A DNA stretch of 64,000 nucleotides from Halicephalobus mephisto (GCA_009193035.1 SWDT01000077.1:124001-188000); one strand, 5' to 3'. Shown: positions 45,401 to 57,224, counted from the first letter of the stretch. Notes: a model not told the origin generated them from the letters alone. Translations and numbers: made by a program.

Positions 45401-47280
45401 AAATAAAAAGAGACAAATTTCATATAACCGATTTTATGTGATAGTTGTTTCGTAATTGTTATAATTGCTATCATACAGCCAAAGAACTCATCGAAAATAG
45501 GTTTCATTACTCATAATCACAAAAAAACAAAATTTTAAATTTTAAAAATTAAAGATTTTTGAATTTTAAATTTTTTAAAAAGTATTTATAATTTTTTAAA
45601 AATGTTCTTTAATATTGAAAATTGTTTTTTATAATTAATTTCTAAAACAAAAATTCCTATTTTTTAAAAAACTAACTTTCACAAAAAACCAAAATTTTGA
45701 TTGATGTAGGATTAATTTTTGTTTTTTCATTTTTTTTTGGCCAATGGGTTCGGACATGGGAAACCGTCAACTTGGGGAAACGAGGAGATCTAGAATCTCG
45801 ATTCTGACTTCAGGTGATACTTGAAAAGGAAAAAATTGAGAAACATTTTTCTCTGACCCCCGAAAGAACACTTGAAATTTTTGAGAAACTTGAACTTGAA
45901 CTTGGGTAATTGTCAAAATTCTAGTTAAATATTATAATAATTTTAATTTTAATCAAAAAGTTTAAAAATAAAATTTAAAAAAAGATTTTTAAATAAAAAT
46001 TTTAAAAAAAATTTTTAAATAAAATCTAAAAAAATATAAATATTTTTTAATAAAAAATAATTTTTAAATTAAATTTTTCAAAAAAATAAAATAATTTTAA
46101 ATAAAATCTAAAAATAAAAATATTTTTTTAATAATTTTTAAATAAAATTTTTCAAAAAATTTAAAATTTTAGAATTTTCAAAGATTTTAGAAAATTTTTA
46201 AATTTAAAATTTTAGAATATATTGTAAATTGTAATTTTAGTGAAAATTAAACTGACCAGAATGAATCCTTTTGTGAATTTTGAGATTTTCGCTCCTTGCG
46301 AAGAGTTTTTTGCAGACTTCGCAGATGAAAGGTCTTTCTCCGGTGTGGACCCTGATGTGATTGACCAGTTTGTATTTGGCTTTGAAGCCTTTGGAAGTCC
46401 TGGAACAACCCTTCCATCGACAGACGTGTTCGGTGAATTCCGGACCTCCGACGTGTTCCGAAGAAATGTGCTGAACGAGTTCCGAAATACAAGGAAACAC
46501 TTGGTTACAAAGTTGTTTCGTGTAATCCTGAAGAAAAAATTGTTTATAAAAAATAAAATTTCAGACTGTTAAAATATAATAAAAAATTTTAATTTTATTA
46601 AAATCAAAAATTAAGTTTTAAAAATTTAGTTTTTTAGTGTATTCTAGGAAATTTCTAAATTTTTCAGAAAATTCTAAAACTTACAAGATTTCAGAAGACT
46701 TCAGAAACTACTATGAGAATTTCGAAAATATTAAAATTTTTAATAAATTCTAAAAATTTCTAAAAGTTTTAAGATTGTCGAAAATTTGAAACTTTTTCAT
46801 AAAATTCCGAAATTATTTTTGAAACAAAAAATTCCAATTTTCTAATAACCTTAATTTTTGTCTAAAATTAAACAATTTTTTAAATATTTTTGAAATCGAA
46901 AAATTTAATGATTTTGTAAATAATAAACTTACGTTGATGACCCATTCACATCTCCTGGGTCCGTCCACGTAAACCCCGTCTTTTCCGAATTTGAATACTT
47001 TTCCGCCGGCGGAACTGGCCTGGGGGTACTGTGGGGGGTAGCCCCCGGTCTGGTACCCTAGACCTCTGTTCTGGTTCCCGGACATGTAACTGTGATTTTC
47101 TTGTTGAATTTGAGGTTGAACTCCAGAAATAGGAAATTGAGAATAACCGCCGTAAAAAGTCGAAGGATAATAACCTTCATAAGGAGCATGGATGGCTTTG
47201 CTCGAAGTACTCTGTCCATTGGGCCACTGACTGAAGGCAGTACTCTGTCCATTAAGCCAATGACTGGAATCTAGAGTCAT
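39477..47280 (-). CDS. ref-2: ZIC-family zinc-finger transcription factor REF-2
   Basis: Five exons, 46933-47280, 46257-46527, 41370-41530, 39855-40049 and 39477-39563, 353 residues. A Tyr/Gly/Gln-rich N-terminus leads into five C2H2 fingers: ZF1 spans exons 1-2 (RRCEW to HISSEHVGG); ZF2 [14 protein letters not shown]-type with [20 protein letters not shown]3 [22 protein letters not shown]4 [22 protein letters not shown]5 [33 protein letters not shown] and [11 protein letters not shown] are diagnostic of ZIC/GLI, and [12 protein letters not shown] of ZIC. The C-terminal tail is Ser/Pro-rich. In C. elegans REF-2 acts in neurons and ventral epidermis. The ATG is 2 nt after a TTTTTAG acceptor. 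Intron 2 is 4726 bp. Confidence 0.93.
40085..40345 (+). repeat. Tandem repeat in ref-2 intron 3
   Basis: Three units of about 106 bp: AAAACTTTCCAGTTAAGACC, AAAAATGTAAAATTTTGGTT and an AAATAAATAAAATAATT block. Confidence 0.85.
41100..41320 (+). repeat. Simple AT-rich tandem repeat in ref-2 intron 3
   Basis: Three units built from AAAATCAAAGTTATTTTTTA and AATAAATTTAACATTTTAAA. Confidence 0.7.
42650..42985 (+). repeat. Tandem repeat in ref-2 intron 2
   Basis: Two full and one partial unit of about 134 bp, each with TGGTCTCARCACGAATTTT, GATTTTCCAGTTGAGACC (a GGTCTC/GAGACC pair that can form a hairpin) and AATTTGGTGTTTATGTAC. Confidence 0.85.
44420..44645 (+). repeat. AT microsatellite-like array in ref-2 intron 2
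   Basis: About nine units of AAAAATTTTATATTATAAAA / AAAATTTTATATTTAAAAAA. Confidence 0.85.
44740..45430 (+). repeat. Tandem repeat of about 178 bp in ref-2 intron 2
   Basis: Four imperfect units: CTTTTCAATTCTCACTGATT, TTCGAAATTCTTTTAAAATT, AAATTATTAAATTAATTTAA, GAGACAAATGTCGTATGGTC, then CAGCGACATTTGCTCCCCG. The AAATGTCG / CGACATTT pair in each unit can fold. Confidence 0.85.
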
Positions 47281-47639
47281 TTCTAAAAACTCAAAAATTA
47301 AATTTAAAAAAAAACTCAAAAATTAAAATTTTCTAAAAAAACTCAAAAATTAAACCTTTTTAAAAACTTAAAAATTAAACTTTTTTAAAAATATTCAAAA
47401 ATTAAACTTTTTTTAAAATTATGAAATTTATTTTTTTAAAAATGAAAAATTTATAAAACTAAAAGTAAAAACCATTCACAGGGACAGTTTTGTTCAATCT
47501 CAAAAATGGCAAGGGCGGCGACTCTGAAGTCGAAACGACGATTGGGCGGCCGAAAACTACCATAAGACAATTGGAAAAATATCCAAAATGGGCGGAGTTA
47601 GAACTGGATTTTTTTTATTTTAAAATTTTATGATTTTAA
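47281..47639. promoter_or_regulatory. ref-2 upstream region with GC boxes
   Basis: Two GGGCGG boxes (near 47543 and 47590) in an otherwise AT-rich region, upstream of the minus-strand ref-2 start, separated from it by simple AAAAATTAAAC repeats. Promoter function is inferred from position only. Confidence 0.35.
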
Positions 47640-48050
47640 TTAAATATTAATAATTAAAATTTTAAAAAATCAACATTGATAAAATTTTAAAAAAAATTAA
47701 AAATCAATATTAATAAAATTTAAAAAAACCAATATTAATAAAATTTTAAAAATTTAAAATCAATATTAATAAAATTTTAAAAAATCAACATTGATAAAAT
47801 TTTAAAAATTTAAAAATCAATGTTAATAAAATTTTAAAAAATCAATATTGATAAAATTTTAAAAAATCAATATTAATAAAATTTAAAAAAATCAATATTA
47901 ATAAAATTTTAAAAAATTAAAAAATTAATATTGATAAAATTTAAAAATCAATATTAACAAAATTTTAAAAATTTTAAAAAATCAATATTAATAAAATTTA
48001 AAAAAATCAATATTGATAAAATTTAAAAAATTTAAAATCAATATTGATCG
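47640..48050 (+). repeat. AT-rich minisatellite
   Basis: About fourteen units of AATCAATATTAATAAAATTT and variants. Confidence 0.85.
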
Positions 48051-48267
48051 ACTGCCTGCAGGGGCGATTTGGCAACAGGCCATGCGGGAGTTTTGTTTCC
48101 AGCCGCGCACGCCAGGAGTCGTCCCGGGATGAAGTCACACACAGGTTGTCATCAACTTGATGTTGTGAATCATTTTTATCAAATTCAACAACAGGAGGTG
48201 GTAGGATTCCAAAACTGTCTTCAAAAATTTTGTTTAATTTTAATACTTTTTTTTCAAGTTATTTTGT

Positions 48268-48905
48268 ACAAAAAAAAGTAATTTTTAGTTCAGTAAGAAA
48301 CAAAAATCGTCACTATTGTATTATATTTCCGTCACAAATTCTAAATATTCATAAAAATGTGACGATTGTGTTACATTTCGCAATTGTTACAGAACTTACT
48401 TTTTTTGTGAAGAATTGGCGGAATGTTTTCTTTGCCAATAAGGAGCAAAGTGTTCTTATTGCCACAGATTGGTGAAATGTTCTTATTGCCATATCTTTGG
48501 CGAAATGTTCTTATTGCCACATTCTTGGCGAAATGTTCTTATTGCCACATTCTTGGCGAAATGTTCTTATTGCCACAGATTGGTGAAATGTTCTTATTGC
48601 AATATCCTTGGCGAAATGTTCTTATTACCACATTCTTGGCGAAATATTCTTATTGCCATATCCTTGGCGAAATGTTCTTATTGCCACATCCTTGGCGAAG
48701 TGTTCTTATTCCCACATTCTTGGCGAAATGTTCTTATTACTACACAAAAAAGCGTAACTTTTATTCCAGTAAAAAAGTACAAATCGTCACTATTATGTTA
48801 TATTTTTGTTTCAAATGCCAAATATTTATGGTAAATGTGGCGATTGTGCTACATTTTCGTTACTTTTCGCAATTCTTACAAGGCTAAAAATTGTATTTTT
48901 TATAT
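48268..48905 (+). mobile_element. Composite MITE with expanded internal 28-bp array
   Basis: Palindromic half-elements 48268-48411 and 48743-48905 (AATCGTCACTATT, then AAATGTGACGATTGTGTTAC and a TACAGAACTTACTTTTTTTG-type end) flank about twelve units of TTGGCGAAATGTTCTTATTG plus CCACATTC (48415-48742). The architecture is the same as 27281-27645, where only about two internal units are present. Just before it, 48055-48140 is an isolated GC-rich block of unknown origin. Confidence 0.8.
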
Positions 48906-49073
48906 ACAGTCATAGTTCGTCTTCAACTCGATTTTGTGGATCGTTTTTATCATTTTCAAAATTTTTTATTTTAAATTTTTTTAACTTTTTTTAAATTTTT
49001 TTTATTTTAAATTTTAAATTTTTTTTTATTTTTTAAATTTTTTGAAAACCATCCAAGTATCGTAATCAAGAGA

Positions 49074-49299
49074 TTAACTCGGAAATATGTTACAAAAACT
49101 TTTATTTTTCCCTTTGGGAATCCTCTTTTCCGTTTTCCGACCATGTTCCCTCCAGGACAAATCTCTCCATGTAATTCCTTTTGGATAACTTTTTCCCGCT
49201 GGTACATAATTGGAGATCAAAGAATTCCGAAAGTGCCAATTGGCTCCTCCATGTTTGGCACTTTGAACAAGTTTCTTTTTGACTCTTGTTAGGTCAAAC
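49074..49299 (-). CDS. Possible terminal exon of an unrecognised small gene
   Basis: Directly after a TTAACAG acceptor on the minus strand the frame is open for 75 codons to a stop at 49074-49076. Composition is protein-like and basic: RFDLTRVKKKLVQSAKHGGA, NWHFRNSLISNYVPAGKSY and WRDLSWREHGRKTEKR. Flanks are simple AT-rich sequence. A candidate first exon on the same strand is MSAPGGPLLSPLPFFSK (50679 downward), 1.3 kb away, but its donor is not convincing. I do not recognise the protein; the exon could also be a relic. Confidence 0.4.
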
Positions 49300-49639
49300 C
49301 TGTTAAAAAATAAAAAAATTAAAAAAATTAAAATTTCAAAAAATAAAAAAAATAAAAAATTTCAAAAAATAAAAAAATAAAAAAACTTAAAAAAATTTTA
49401 AAATTTAAATTTTTTATTTAAAAAGTTGAATTTTAACATATTTAAGTTTTTTTAAAATTAATTAAATAATTGTGTTTATTTTAAATTTTGGATTTATTTA
49501 TGGAAAATAATAGTTGGAATTAACTTTGAAAATAATTGTATTTAAAAGTAGAATTTAAACGATAAAGTGTTCCCTGAATTTCCTCTATTGTAAATATGGA
49601 AATTTTTAATTTTTTTCTGATTTTCGAATTTCAAAAGAT

Positions 49640-50230
49640 CATTATTGAAAACTGTCGATGGATTCTGAGTATATATGTTTAGAAATTGAAGATGATAAAT
49701 AAGTTATTTTGAAAGATTATTTTCATTAAGATTTCTTCTTCTGGCAAAGGATTCTGAATATATATTTAAAAATTTCAATATGACATGAGTTATTTTAAGA
49801 GATCATATTCGTCAATATTTATTTCTTTGTAAACAGATTCTGAATATATATTAAAAATTTCAATATGACATGAGTTATTTTAAAAAATCATATTCCTCGA
49901 TATTTATCTCCTTCTTAACAGATTCTGAATATATATATATTAAAAATTTCAATATGACATGAGTTATTTTAAAAAATCATTTTCGTCGATATTTATCTCC
50001 TTAACAGATTCTGAATATATATATATATTAAAAATTTCAATATAACATTAGTTATTTTAAAAAATTATTTTCGTCGATATTTATCTCCTTGTTAACAGAT
50101 TCTGAATATATATATTAAAAATTTCAATATGACATAAATTACTTTAAAAAATCATTTTCGTCGATATTTATTTCTTTTTTAACAGATTCTGAATATATGT
50201 ATCATTGAAGTTTTTAAAATATATATCCAA
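49640..50230 (+). repeat. Tandem repeat of about 85 bp
   Basis: About six units with CAGATTCTGAATATATATAT, TTAAAAATTTCAATATGACA, TGAGTTATTTTAAAAAATCA and TTTCGTCGATATTTATCTCC. Confidence 0.88.
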
Positions 50231-50699
50231 AATGCGTTAGCCAAGAAATAGATTGTTAAAAATTATCTTTTAAAATAACTTATTTATCATTTTAAAGTTC
50301 TTGACATAAGCCACTTTAAAAAAGCTATTTTTGTTAATACTTCTTCCCTGGCAATAGAACTTTGAATATTTCGTAACCATTGTTGGTCTTGATTTTTCCG
50401 ACTTTAAACTTTCCAAAATTGCTCATTAACAATTATAATGCGATAATTATCTTTTTTTGAAATTTCAAAAACCACAAAAAAACACAAAAATAAAAAAAAA
50501 GTAAAAATTTTAAAAAAATAAAAATTAAAAAAAAATTTTTTTTTTAAATTTAAATTTTTTGAAATTTCAAAGTTACGGTAGAAAAAGTTTGTTATTTTCT
50601 CTATTTTGTCAAATTTGACTTCAAAAAGCTTTGAAAAGAAAGGAAGCGGTGACAGCAAAGGACCGCCTGGGGCGCTCATTTTTCGTCTTCGTCCGGGTC

Positions 50700-52939
50700 T
50701 TTCTGCACATTGTCAAGAAATACTGTTGACCTCCTTGTTTGTTATTCAGGACTAAAATCGTCGAAATTTTTACTGTAATCAAGGTGTTATAAAAGCATAA
50801 ATGTGAATTTTTACGGAATTGTCTGAAAAATTATTTTTGGAATTTTTTAGAAATTTAAAAAAAAATGTTATTAGAGAAATTAAAATAAAAATCATTGTGG
50901 AATAACTTTGGGACGAATTTTTAACAAATTTAAGAATCTCGAAAAATATCAATTTTAAATAATTTTGGAATTTTTTTTTAATTTTAAAGATTTTATAATT
51001 TGTTACTAAATCATTAATTTTAAATAATTTTAATTTTGAAGATTTTAAAAAATTTTATAACTTTTAACTGAATTTTAAAAGATACTGTCGATCTCCAAAA
51101 TATCAATTTTAAATAATTTTGGAGTTTTCCGCTGAGTTTAGAAAAACTTTAGAATCTCATACATAGATTTGAAAGTCTATTATCCTTCATTAAATTTTCG
51201 AAATTTTATAATTTTTCACTAAATCCCAAAAACTTCGATAAACTTCTAAAATCTCTACTTAGATAGTTTCATTAATCCCAAAATATCTCAAAATTTTTTC
51301 GATATTTTACGGTTCTCCAAAAATCCACAAGATTCTCAAAAATTTCAAAATTCTATAAAATTTTATTTTTTTAAAATTTTTAAAAATTTTTTTGATTACT
51401 GTAGAACTGGTAAGAATAAGAATCTTTATTGCGAAAATTAAAAATCAGATCAAATTAATTACCATAATTAAAACTGAAAAATTCGGAAAATCAGATTCAA
51501 AATTGGAAAATGAAAAAATAAAATAAAATTGATGAGCATCTTGATTCCGAAAAGATGACAAAGAAATGCAAATTAGTCACTTGATTTCGCTTCTTTGAAA
51601 TTGACGAATATTGAATCTGTGTCAAAAAATTCAAACAGATGCTTACAGTAATTTCAGACAAAAATTATTCAATTTTGGTCCTGACATGAAAATTTTTTAA
51701 ATTATTTTAAAAATTTTTTGAATATATTAGATAAAAAATTTATTAAAAAAATTGAAAAATTAATTTTTTAAATATTAAATTTTGAAAATGTTAATTCTGA
51801 GAAATTTTTAAAAATGATTATTCGTGTCGGGACCAAAATTGAAAAATTTATTTTTAAAATATTAAATTTTAAAAATGATTATTCTGAAAAATTTTTAAAA
51901 ATGATTATTCGTGTCGGGACCAAAATTGAAGAATTTGGTTTTTTGAATTATTTAAAACTGTCCTATGAAATTGAATCAATATGTGAACCGGTTTTATGGG
52001 AACAATATACGTCACATATTACGGTATCCTTATTCAAAAATCGAAAATCTAACATGATGATTGAATACAGAAAACTTGTATCAGTATCATTTCCGACCTT
52101 TGACCTTGAAAGATGCAACACGAAATTCGGCCAAGTAAGTCATAAATCACAGGTTGCTTCGTCAGATCAAATGCGGATCTCGGAAGGCGTCAATTTCCTT
52201 GTCGCCAGCCCCGATGAGACAAGTTTATCTTTTCTTTATTGACATGATCCCACTTTATCCCGATTACGAGAAGAGATATAATTGTCCTCTATTTGGGGAA
52301 TATTAGGGTTACAAAAAATTAAAACTACTGTAATTTAAAAAATTAAAAATAACAGAAAATTAATAAATATTACTCAAAAATATAAATAATAATAAAAATA
52401 ATTTAAAACTACTGTAATTTAAAAAAATAAAAATAATTTAAAATTTATTTAAATATATTACTTTAAAAAATTATAAATAATAATAAAAATAATTTAAGAT
52501 TACTGTAATTTAAAAAATTAAAAATAATAAAAAATTAATAAATATTTTTTTAAAATAATCTAAAATTATTGTAGTTAAAAGAAATAATAATTTAAAATTT
52601 ATTTAAAAATATTACTTTCAAAATTACAAAATTTAATAATTATTGTTAACTTAATAAAAATCTAAAAATAAAAAAAATTTAAAGTATTTTTAAAAACATA
52701 AATTTTCTATTTTAAAATACTTGAAAAATTTTTCAAATTTCTGTAAAAATAATTATTTTCTTTATTTTTATATTTTTAAAATAAAAAATTAAATAAATAC
52801 GGATCTATCTAAAAACATAAAATAATTCAATTTTCTCCAAAATTGAACTAAAAAAATTCATTCCTATTTCGAAATAAAAATTAATTTTTTAAATTACTTT
52901 TTTGTAAAATAATCATCATTGAAATTTCCGAAAATAGAA
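50700..52939. other. Intergenic between AT-rich repeats and the orphan GPCR
   Basis: Mostly AT-rich. Two TTCGTGTCGGGACCAAAATT copies (51827 and 51908) lie in a duplicated block. 51955-52250 is higher-complexity sequence in an open frame without recognisable domains. Confidence 0.45.
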
Positions 52940-55900
52940 TTACAAAGAAGATTCGATTCCTCCGGAACTCGGAAAAGTGCTGCTTTTTGGTCTTTCTGGA
53001 GCTGCGATCTTGAGTTGGCCTGTGGATCCGGAAGGAGCGGATCCTGTTTCTCCTACGGGTTCTTCAGGGATCGTGTTTGCGGAATTCAACGAACTTCTCA
53101 AAGCATTCGTCATTGTGTTTCTCTGAAGTGAGGACATTTCGTGATCGATGGAGTTGCTTCCTCGATTCCGTCTTCTGAGGGACAGAAAACTGGTGTCTGT
53201 TGTTTCTCCTCGATAACTGTACTGTAGTCGATTCCCGATTGGAATATTGATCAAAAGTTTCTTAATCGTGATTCTGTACGGAGCGTAGATGAGGGCCGTG
53301 ATTATCGGGTTGACGATCGGATTGAGGGTCAGGAGATAAAGAAGGATCCACGCTAGCCAATTCATGATCGTTCTCTGATGACAAGGCGTCAATTCCCATT
53401 CTATGAGGTAGATTCTGCAGATGTTGAAGATTCTGTAAGGAAGCAAGGAGAAAGAAGTCCAGACTGTCGTCGCGAAAATGAACATGAGGGACTTCATCTA
53501 AAAAAACGGGGACTTTAAAGTTCGAATTTGTTCAATTTTAATATCATATAGTGAGTCCAAGGATAACAAGATAGTAAACTTTCTCATAAACAGTAAATAA
53601 GACAAAAAGAAAACTCAAAATCGTGGATTATCAACTAGCAAACAGGTTCAAGTTTTGTATTATCTCAAAGTTCTGGAATATCCTTGTCCAATTTAATACA
53701 AATTTTTCTAGATACAGTCGACTTTCGATATACCGTAATCCAAGGAACTGGGCAAAAATTATGTAAAATCGAGAGTCAATTTACATTATTTTTAAAAAAA
53801 TATTGCCAGGACCAAAAAAAATACATAAAATCGAAAATTATGTTAAATCTAAAATTACGTAAAATCTAAAATTACGTTAAATCGAAAGTCTACTGTAGTT
53901 CTAGTTTAATCTCGCACAAATCATTCTGCAAGATTCCGATCTAGCTTGGTATGAATTATTTATGAAAATCCTAACTTTATTCTAGTGTGGATCATTCTAG
54001 AAAATTCTAAATTGGTCTGGAATGAATTTTTCCGAATGAATCCAACCTAAATTTTCTTGTAAAATCCTGCTTCAAATTGGTACAAGTTATTCTAAAAGAT
54101 CTCAACTCATTCTAGTATAGATTAATTTTAGAAAGATCCTGTCAATGGAGTCGAAGGTAAAAAAGAGGAGTAGGAAAAGAGAAAGCCAAAAAATACGTGT
54201 TCTGCGCTTACATAAAAGAGGAAAAATGGAGAAAGAAAGGTCTCGCAACGAAAGAAAGAAGGGTCTCGCAACGAAAGAAGGGTCTAGCAACGAAAGGAAT
54301 CACGCGGGTGGGAAAACTTTGTAATTATTATTATCAATTTTGTAAGGGACAAAGCTTGGTGTTTTTATATATTCTGACTACGACTCGCTACTATCTACAT
54401 CTGGTCCTGTCCAGTAGAAGAAGTATAGACTCCGTAAATCTCTTTACATCCTTACCCAATCTAACAAGACCTAAATCAATAATACTTTCGTTTCTGAAGA
54501 TCGCTGGATATTTTAGAAATCGTTCATCTTCTAGAACTTTCCGAAGATATTTGAAATGGATAAATTACACCATGAACTGTATTGTTTCTACTTTGTTAAG
54601 ATAAATTAATAAAAACTGACCTTCATTTTGAAAGTAGGCATGTCGACATTGGCCTCTCCCCCGAGATGAACAGGAGCAGATCTCTTTTGTCTCGTCAATC
54701 TGAAGAGGTAGACACTCACCAACAACGACGAACTCACTGGCAGGACGCAGAACATGATCATGAACATATGGTAATAGTAGTATTTTCCGCCCGTGAGATT
54801 CAATGCACAATCGAGCGTGACGTAGACGATTTTAAAAATCCAAATATAACTGACAAATCTGAAAATCACAAAATTATTCATTTATTTTTTTTGTAAATTT
54901 TATAAATTCTTACCCGAAAGAAATTATCCAGATCATGAAACAAAGAATAAAAGCTCTTCGTTTGGACATAGTCGAATCGTACTTCAGAGGCCATCGAAAA
55001 TATATAAGTTTGTCAATATTCAGCATCGTCAAAGACAATCCAGAAACCGCCAATCCTAACCAATTGCAAAAGTGGATGACCGTACACAGATGAGCATGCC
55101 TCAGGAAAACGTGTTTTCTGGTTAAAAATTCGTTTGGATGACAAAAAACTAAAAATTTTAAATTATTAAATAGTGATGAAATAAAAATTCGTTTGGATGA
55201 CAAGAAAATAAAAATTATAAAATTATAAAATAATAATAAAATAAAATTCGTTTGGATGACAAAAAACTAAAAATTTTAAATTATTAAATTATAAAATAGT
55301 GATGAAATAAAAATTCGTATGGATGACAAAAAACTGAAAATATTAAATTATAAAATAATGATGAAATAAAAAATTATTTTTCGAAAATTTTCAAATTTAA
55401 TTTTACAATTAGATTAATTACAATTGTTATTGAACAAAAATATTTCCAAATTATGAGCAATATTTCTGAGATCTAGAAGCATACAAAAGTAGTTTACACG
55501 TAATGTAGATTTGATTTATCATCTTTAGGATCTTATATCTTCTAATGTTCGTATATTTAAAGCATCTACAAATTTAATAGTATCAATATCACGAGATTTT
55601 TTAATTCCGGATATATTTCTGAAATCTAGAAGCATACAAAAGTAGTTTACACGTAATGTAGATTTGATTTATTATCTTTAGGATCTTATATCTTCTAATG
55701 TTCGTATATCTAAAGCATCTACAAACTTAATACAGTATCAATATCACGAGATTTTTTAATTCCGGATATATTTCTGAGATCTAGAAGCAGATCCACAAGT
55801 ATAAAGGTGGATTATATAAACACGATAATATGGAATTAAATTAAGCATATTTTCTTCGACTTACCAGTGAGAAGCAGATCCCCTAAGCTCATGTTGATGA

Positions 55901-56176
55901 TGAACATGTGCATAGTGTCCCCTGATCTCTTCAGTAATTTAAAAGCGCAGAAAATGACCATGACGTTGAATACTGTAGCTGCCGTGGAGGCCGCTAACAA
56001 GAGGTCATCCACCTGGAATTTTTACTTTTATACTTACAGTACACGGTAAATGAACTTACAGTATATTGGAATTTCTGAAAAACCTCTGGTTGAAAACATT
56101 TAGTGTAATTAAAAGACCCATTTTCGGAATATTCTGTATCATTTTCGGGCTCGATAGGATAAGCCAAATCATCCAT
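52940..56176 (-). CDS. Orphan rhodopsin-family GPCR
   Basis: Five exons, 56060-56176, 55865-56012, 54914-55148, 54621-54858 and 52940-53497, 431 residues, all phases consistent. An extracellular N-terminus with NGSFNYT glycosylation sites; TM1 AATVFNVMVIFCAFKLLK; TM2 IINMSLGDLLLT; TM3 end SLTMLNIDKLIYFRWPLKY, with Asp-Lys-Leu at the DRY position; TM5 MFCVLPVSSSLLVSVYLF; TM6 IFATTVWTSFSLLPYRIFNI; TM7 LTLNPIVNPIITALIYAPYR with a canonical NPIVNPIITALIY. The long Ser/Thr-rich tail suggests phosphorylation and arrestin control. Class A amine/peptide-type; I cannot name a specific ortholog. Introns 3 and 4 hold repeats, one of which copies the exon 3 acceptor. Confidence 0.85.
53713..53897. mobile_element. 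MITE with TACAGT-GACTTTCGAT ends, copy 1
   Basis: Begins TACAGTCGACTTTCGATATA and ends ATCGAAAGTCTACTGTA, an imperfect terminal inverted repeat; the interior has repeated AAATCTAAAATTACGTAAAA words. It lies in intron 4 of the orphan GPCR. The partner is 59020-59255. TA at the ends and the GACTTTCGATATA terminus suggest a Tc1/mariner-superfamily non-autonomous element. Confidence 0.75.
54190..54480. repeat. 290-bp repeat with GGTCTCGCAACGAAAG array, copy 1 (in GPCR intron 4)
   Basis: Contains three GGTCT(C/A)GCAACGAAAG units (54239-54300), then an AATTATTATTATCAATTTTG block, AAAGCTTGGTG, TCTGACTACGACTCGCTACT, ATCTACATCTGGTCCTGTCC and ends CTCTTTACATCCTTACCC. The reverse complement is at 63775-64000. 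Confidence 0.85.
55127..55345. repeat. Tandem repeat copying the 3' splice site of GPCR exon 3
   Basis: Four units of about 60 bp, each with TTCGTTTGGATGACAAAAAA followed by CTAAAAATTTTAAAT (starting near 55129, 55188, 55247 and 55312). On the minus strand this is a TTTTTAG acceptor plus the first codons of exon 3, so the true junction at 55148/55149 is one of several look-alikes; the second unit has lost the CTAAAA acceptor. Confidence 0.85.
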
Positions 56177-57224
56177 TTCAGATGGACTTCAGACCAGTAT
56201 CTCGACAACGAAAATGATGTCTTCTGTCGAGATCCATCCTCCATCCAGAACCCAAATTGGCTGCGATATAGATTCAGATTAGGCCAATTTAGGAAGATCA
56301 ACGATGGCCGGCAATTGTGAAAAATTGAAAAACTGTCCGAAAAGAGTGAAAATTTCCGTTATTTTGCAATAAATAAACAATCAAACTGATCCATGAAAAT
56401 CTAGCGATCGATTTTTGGAATTGATCGCTGTGGGATTTTTGAAAATAAAAAACATTATTTAAAAAAAATATTATTTAAAAATAAAAAATATCTTTTAAAA
56501 ATAAAAAATACTATTTAAAAATAAAAATTATTATTTAAAAATAAAAATATCTTTTGAAATAGACAAAACATTTGAATTTCGATAAATTCTATTAATTACT
56601 GTATTTGGATAAAATTAATCAAAATTTTGTAAAATTTTAATTTTTTTCAAATTTATTAAAGTATTTTTTTGATTTTGGAAATAAATATAAAATTTTGCAG
56701 TTTTCGATTTTGGAAAATTTTCGAATTTCGTGTCGAGAATATTTATTTGTAATTTTTAAATAAATATTTTTTTATAACAATTAGTTTATGAAATTTTGTA
56801 TTTTTGTATTTACAGAACTTTTAATTTTCGATTTTTATTGAAAAATTTCCGAATTTCGTGTTGAGACAATTTTATCGAAACTCTGTATTGATTTTTTTAT
56901 TTTTTTTATTTTTTTTAATAATAATTTTCGAGATTTTATAAAAATATAAAATTTCACAATTTTCGGTCTCAATTGAAAAATTTCCGAATTTCGTGTTGAG
57001 ACAATTTTATCGAAATTTATACTTTTTTAAATAAATTAAACTATCAAAAATTTTTTTAAATCTGATTTTTTTAGATAGTTGCAAAAAATTTAGTAATAAA
57101 AAAGTTGATTGACAACATTCCTGTGAAATACAGTGTCTGAGATAATTAGGTTTTTATTTTTCAAAGGTTTTATAACCGGAACAATCGTCGATTTTTTTAT
57201 TTTTTTAATTTGATTGATTTTGAA
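56177..57224. other. Intergenic between divergent GPCR and acyltransferase genes
   Basis: Divergent promoter region, AT-rich, with three copies of the AATTTCGTGT(T/C)GAGA motif at about 56726, 56852 and 56992. No other gene seen. Confidence 0.5.

Noticed and set aside
48423..48887. Repetitive 154-codon and 121-codon open frames (CSYCHILGEMFLL-type repeats)
   Set aside because: Translation of the 28-bp tandem array of the composite MITE.
51814..52242. 142-codon plus-strand open frame
   Set aside because: Begins in duplicated AT-rich sequence, has no domain, and lies in the intergenic region.
54197..54604. 135-codon plus-strand open frame
   Set aside because: Runs through the dispersed 290-bp repeat in the GPCR intron, antisense to the gene.
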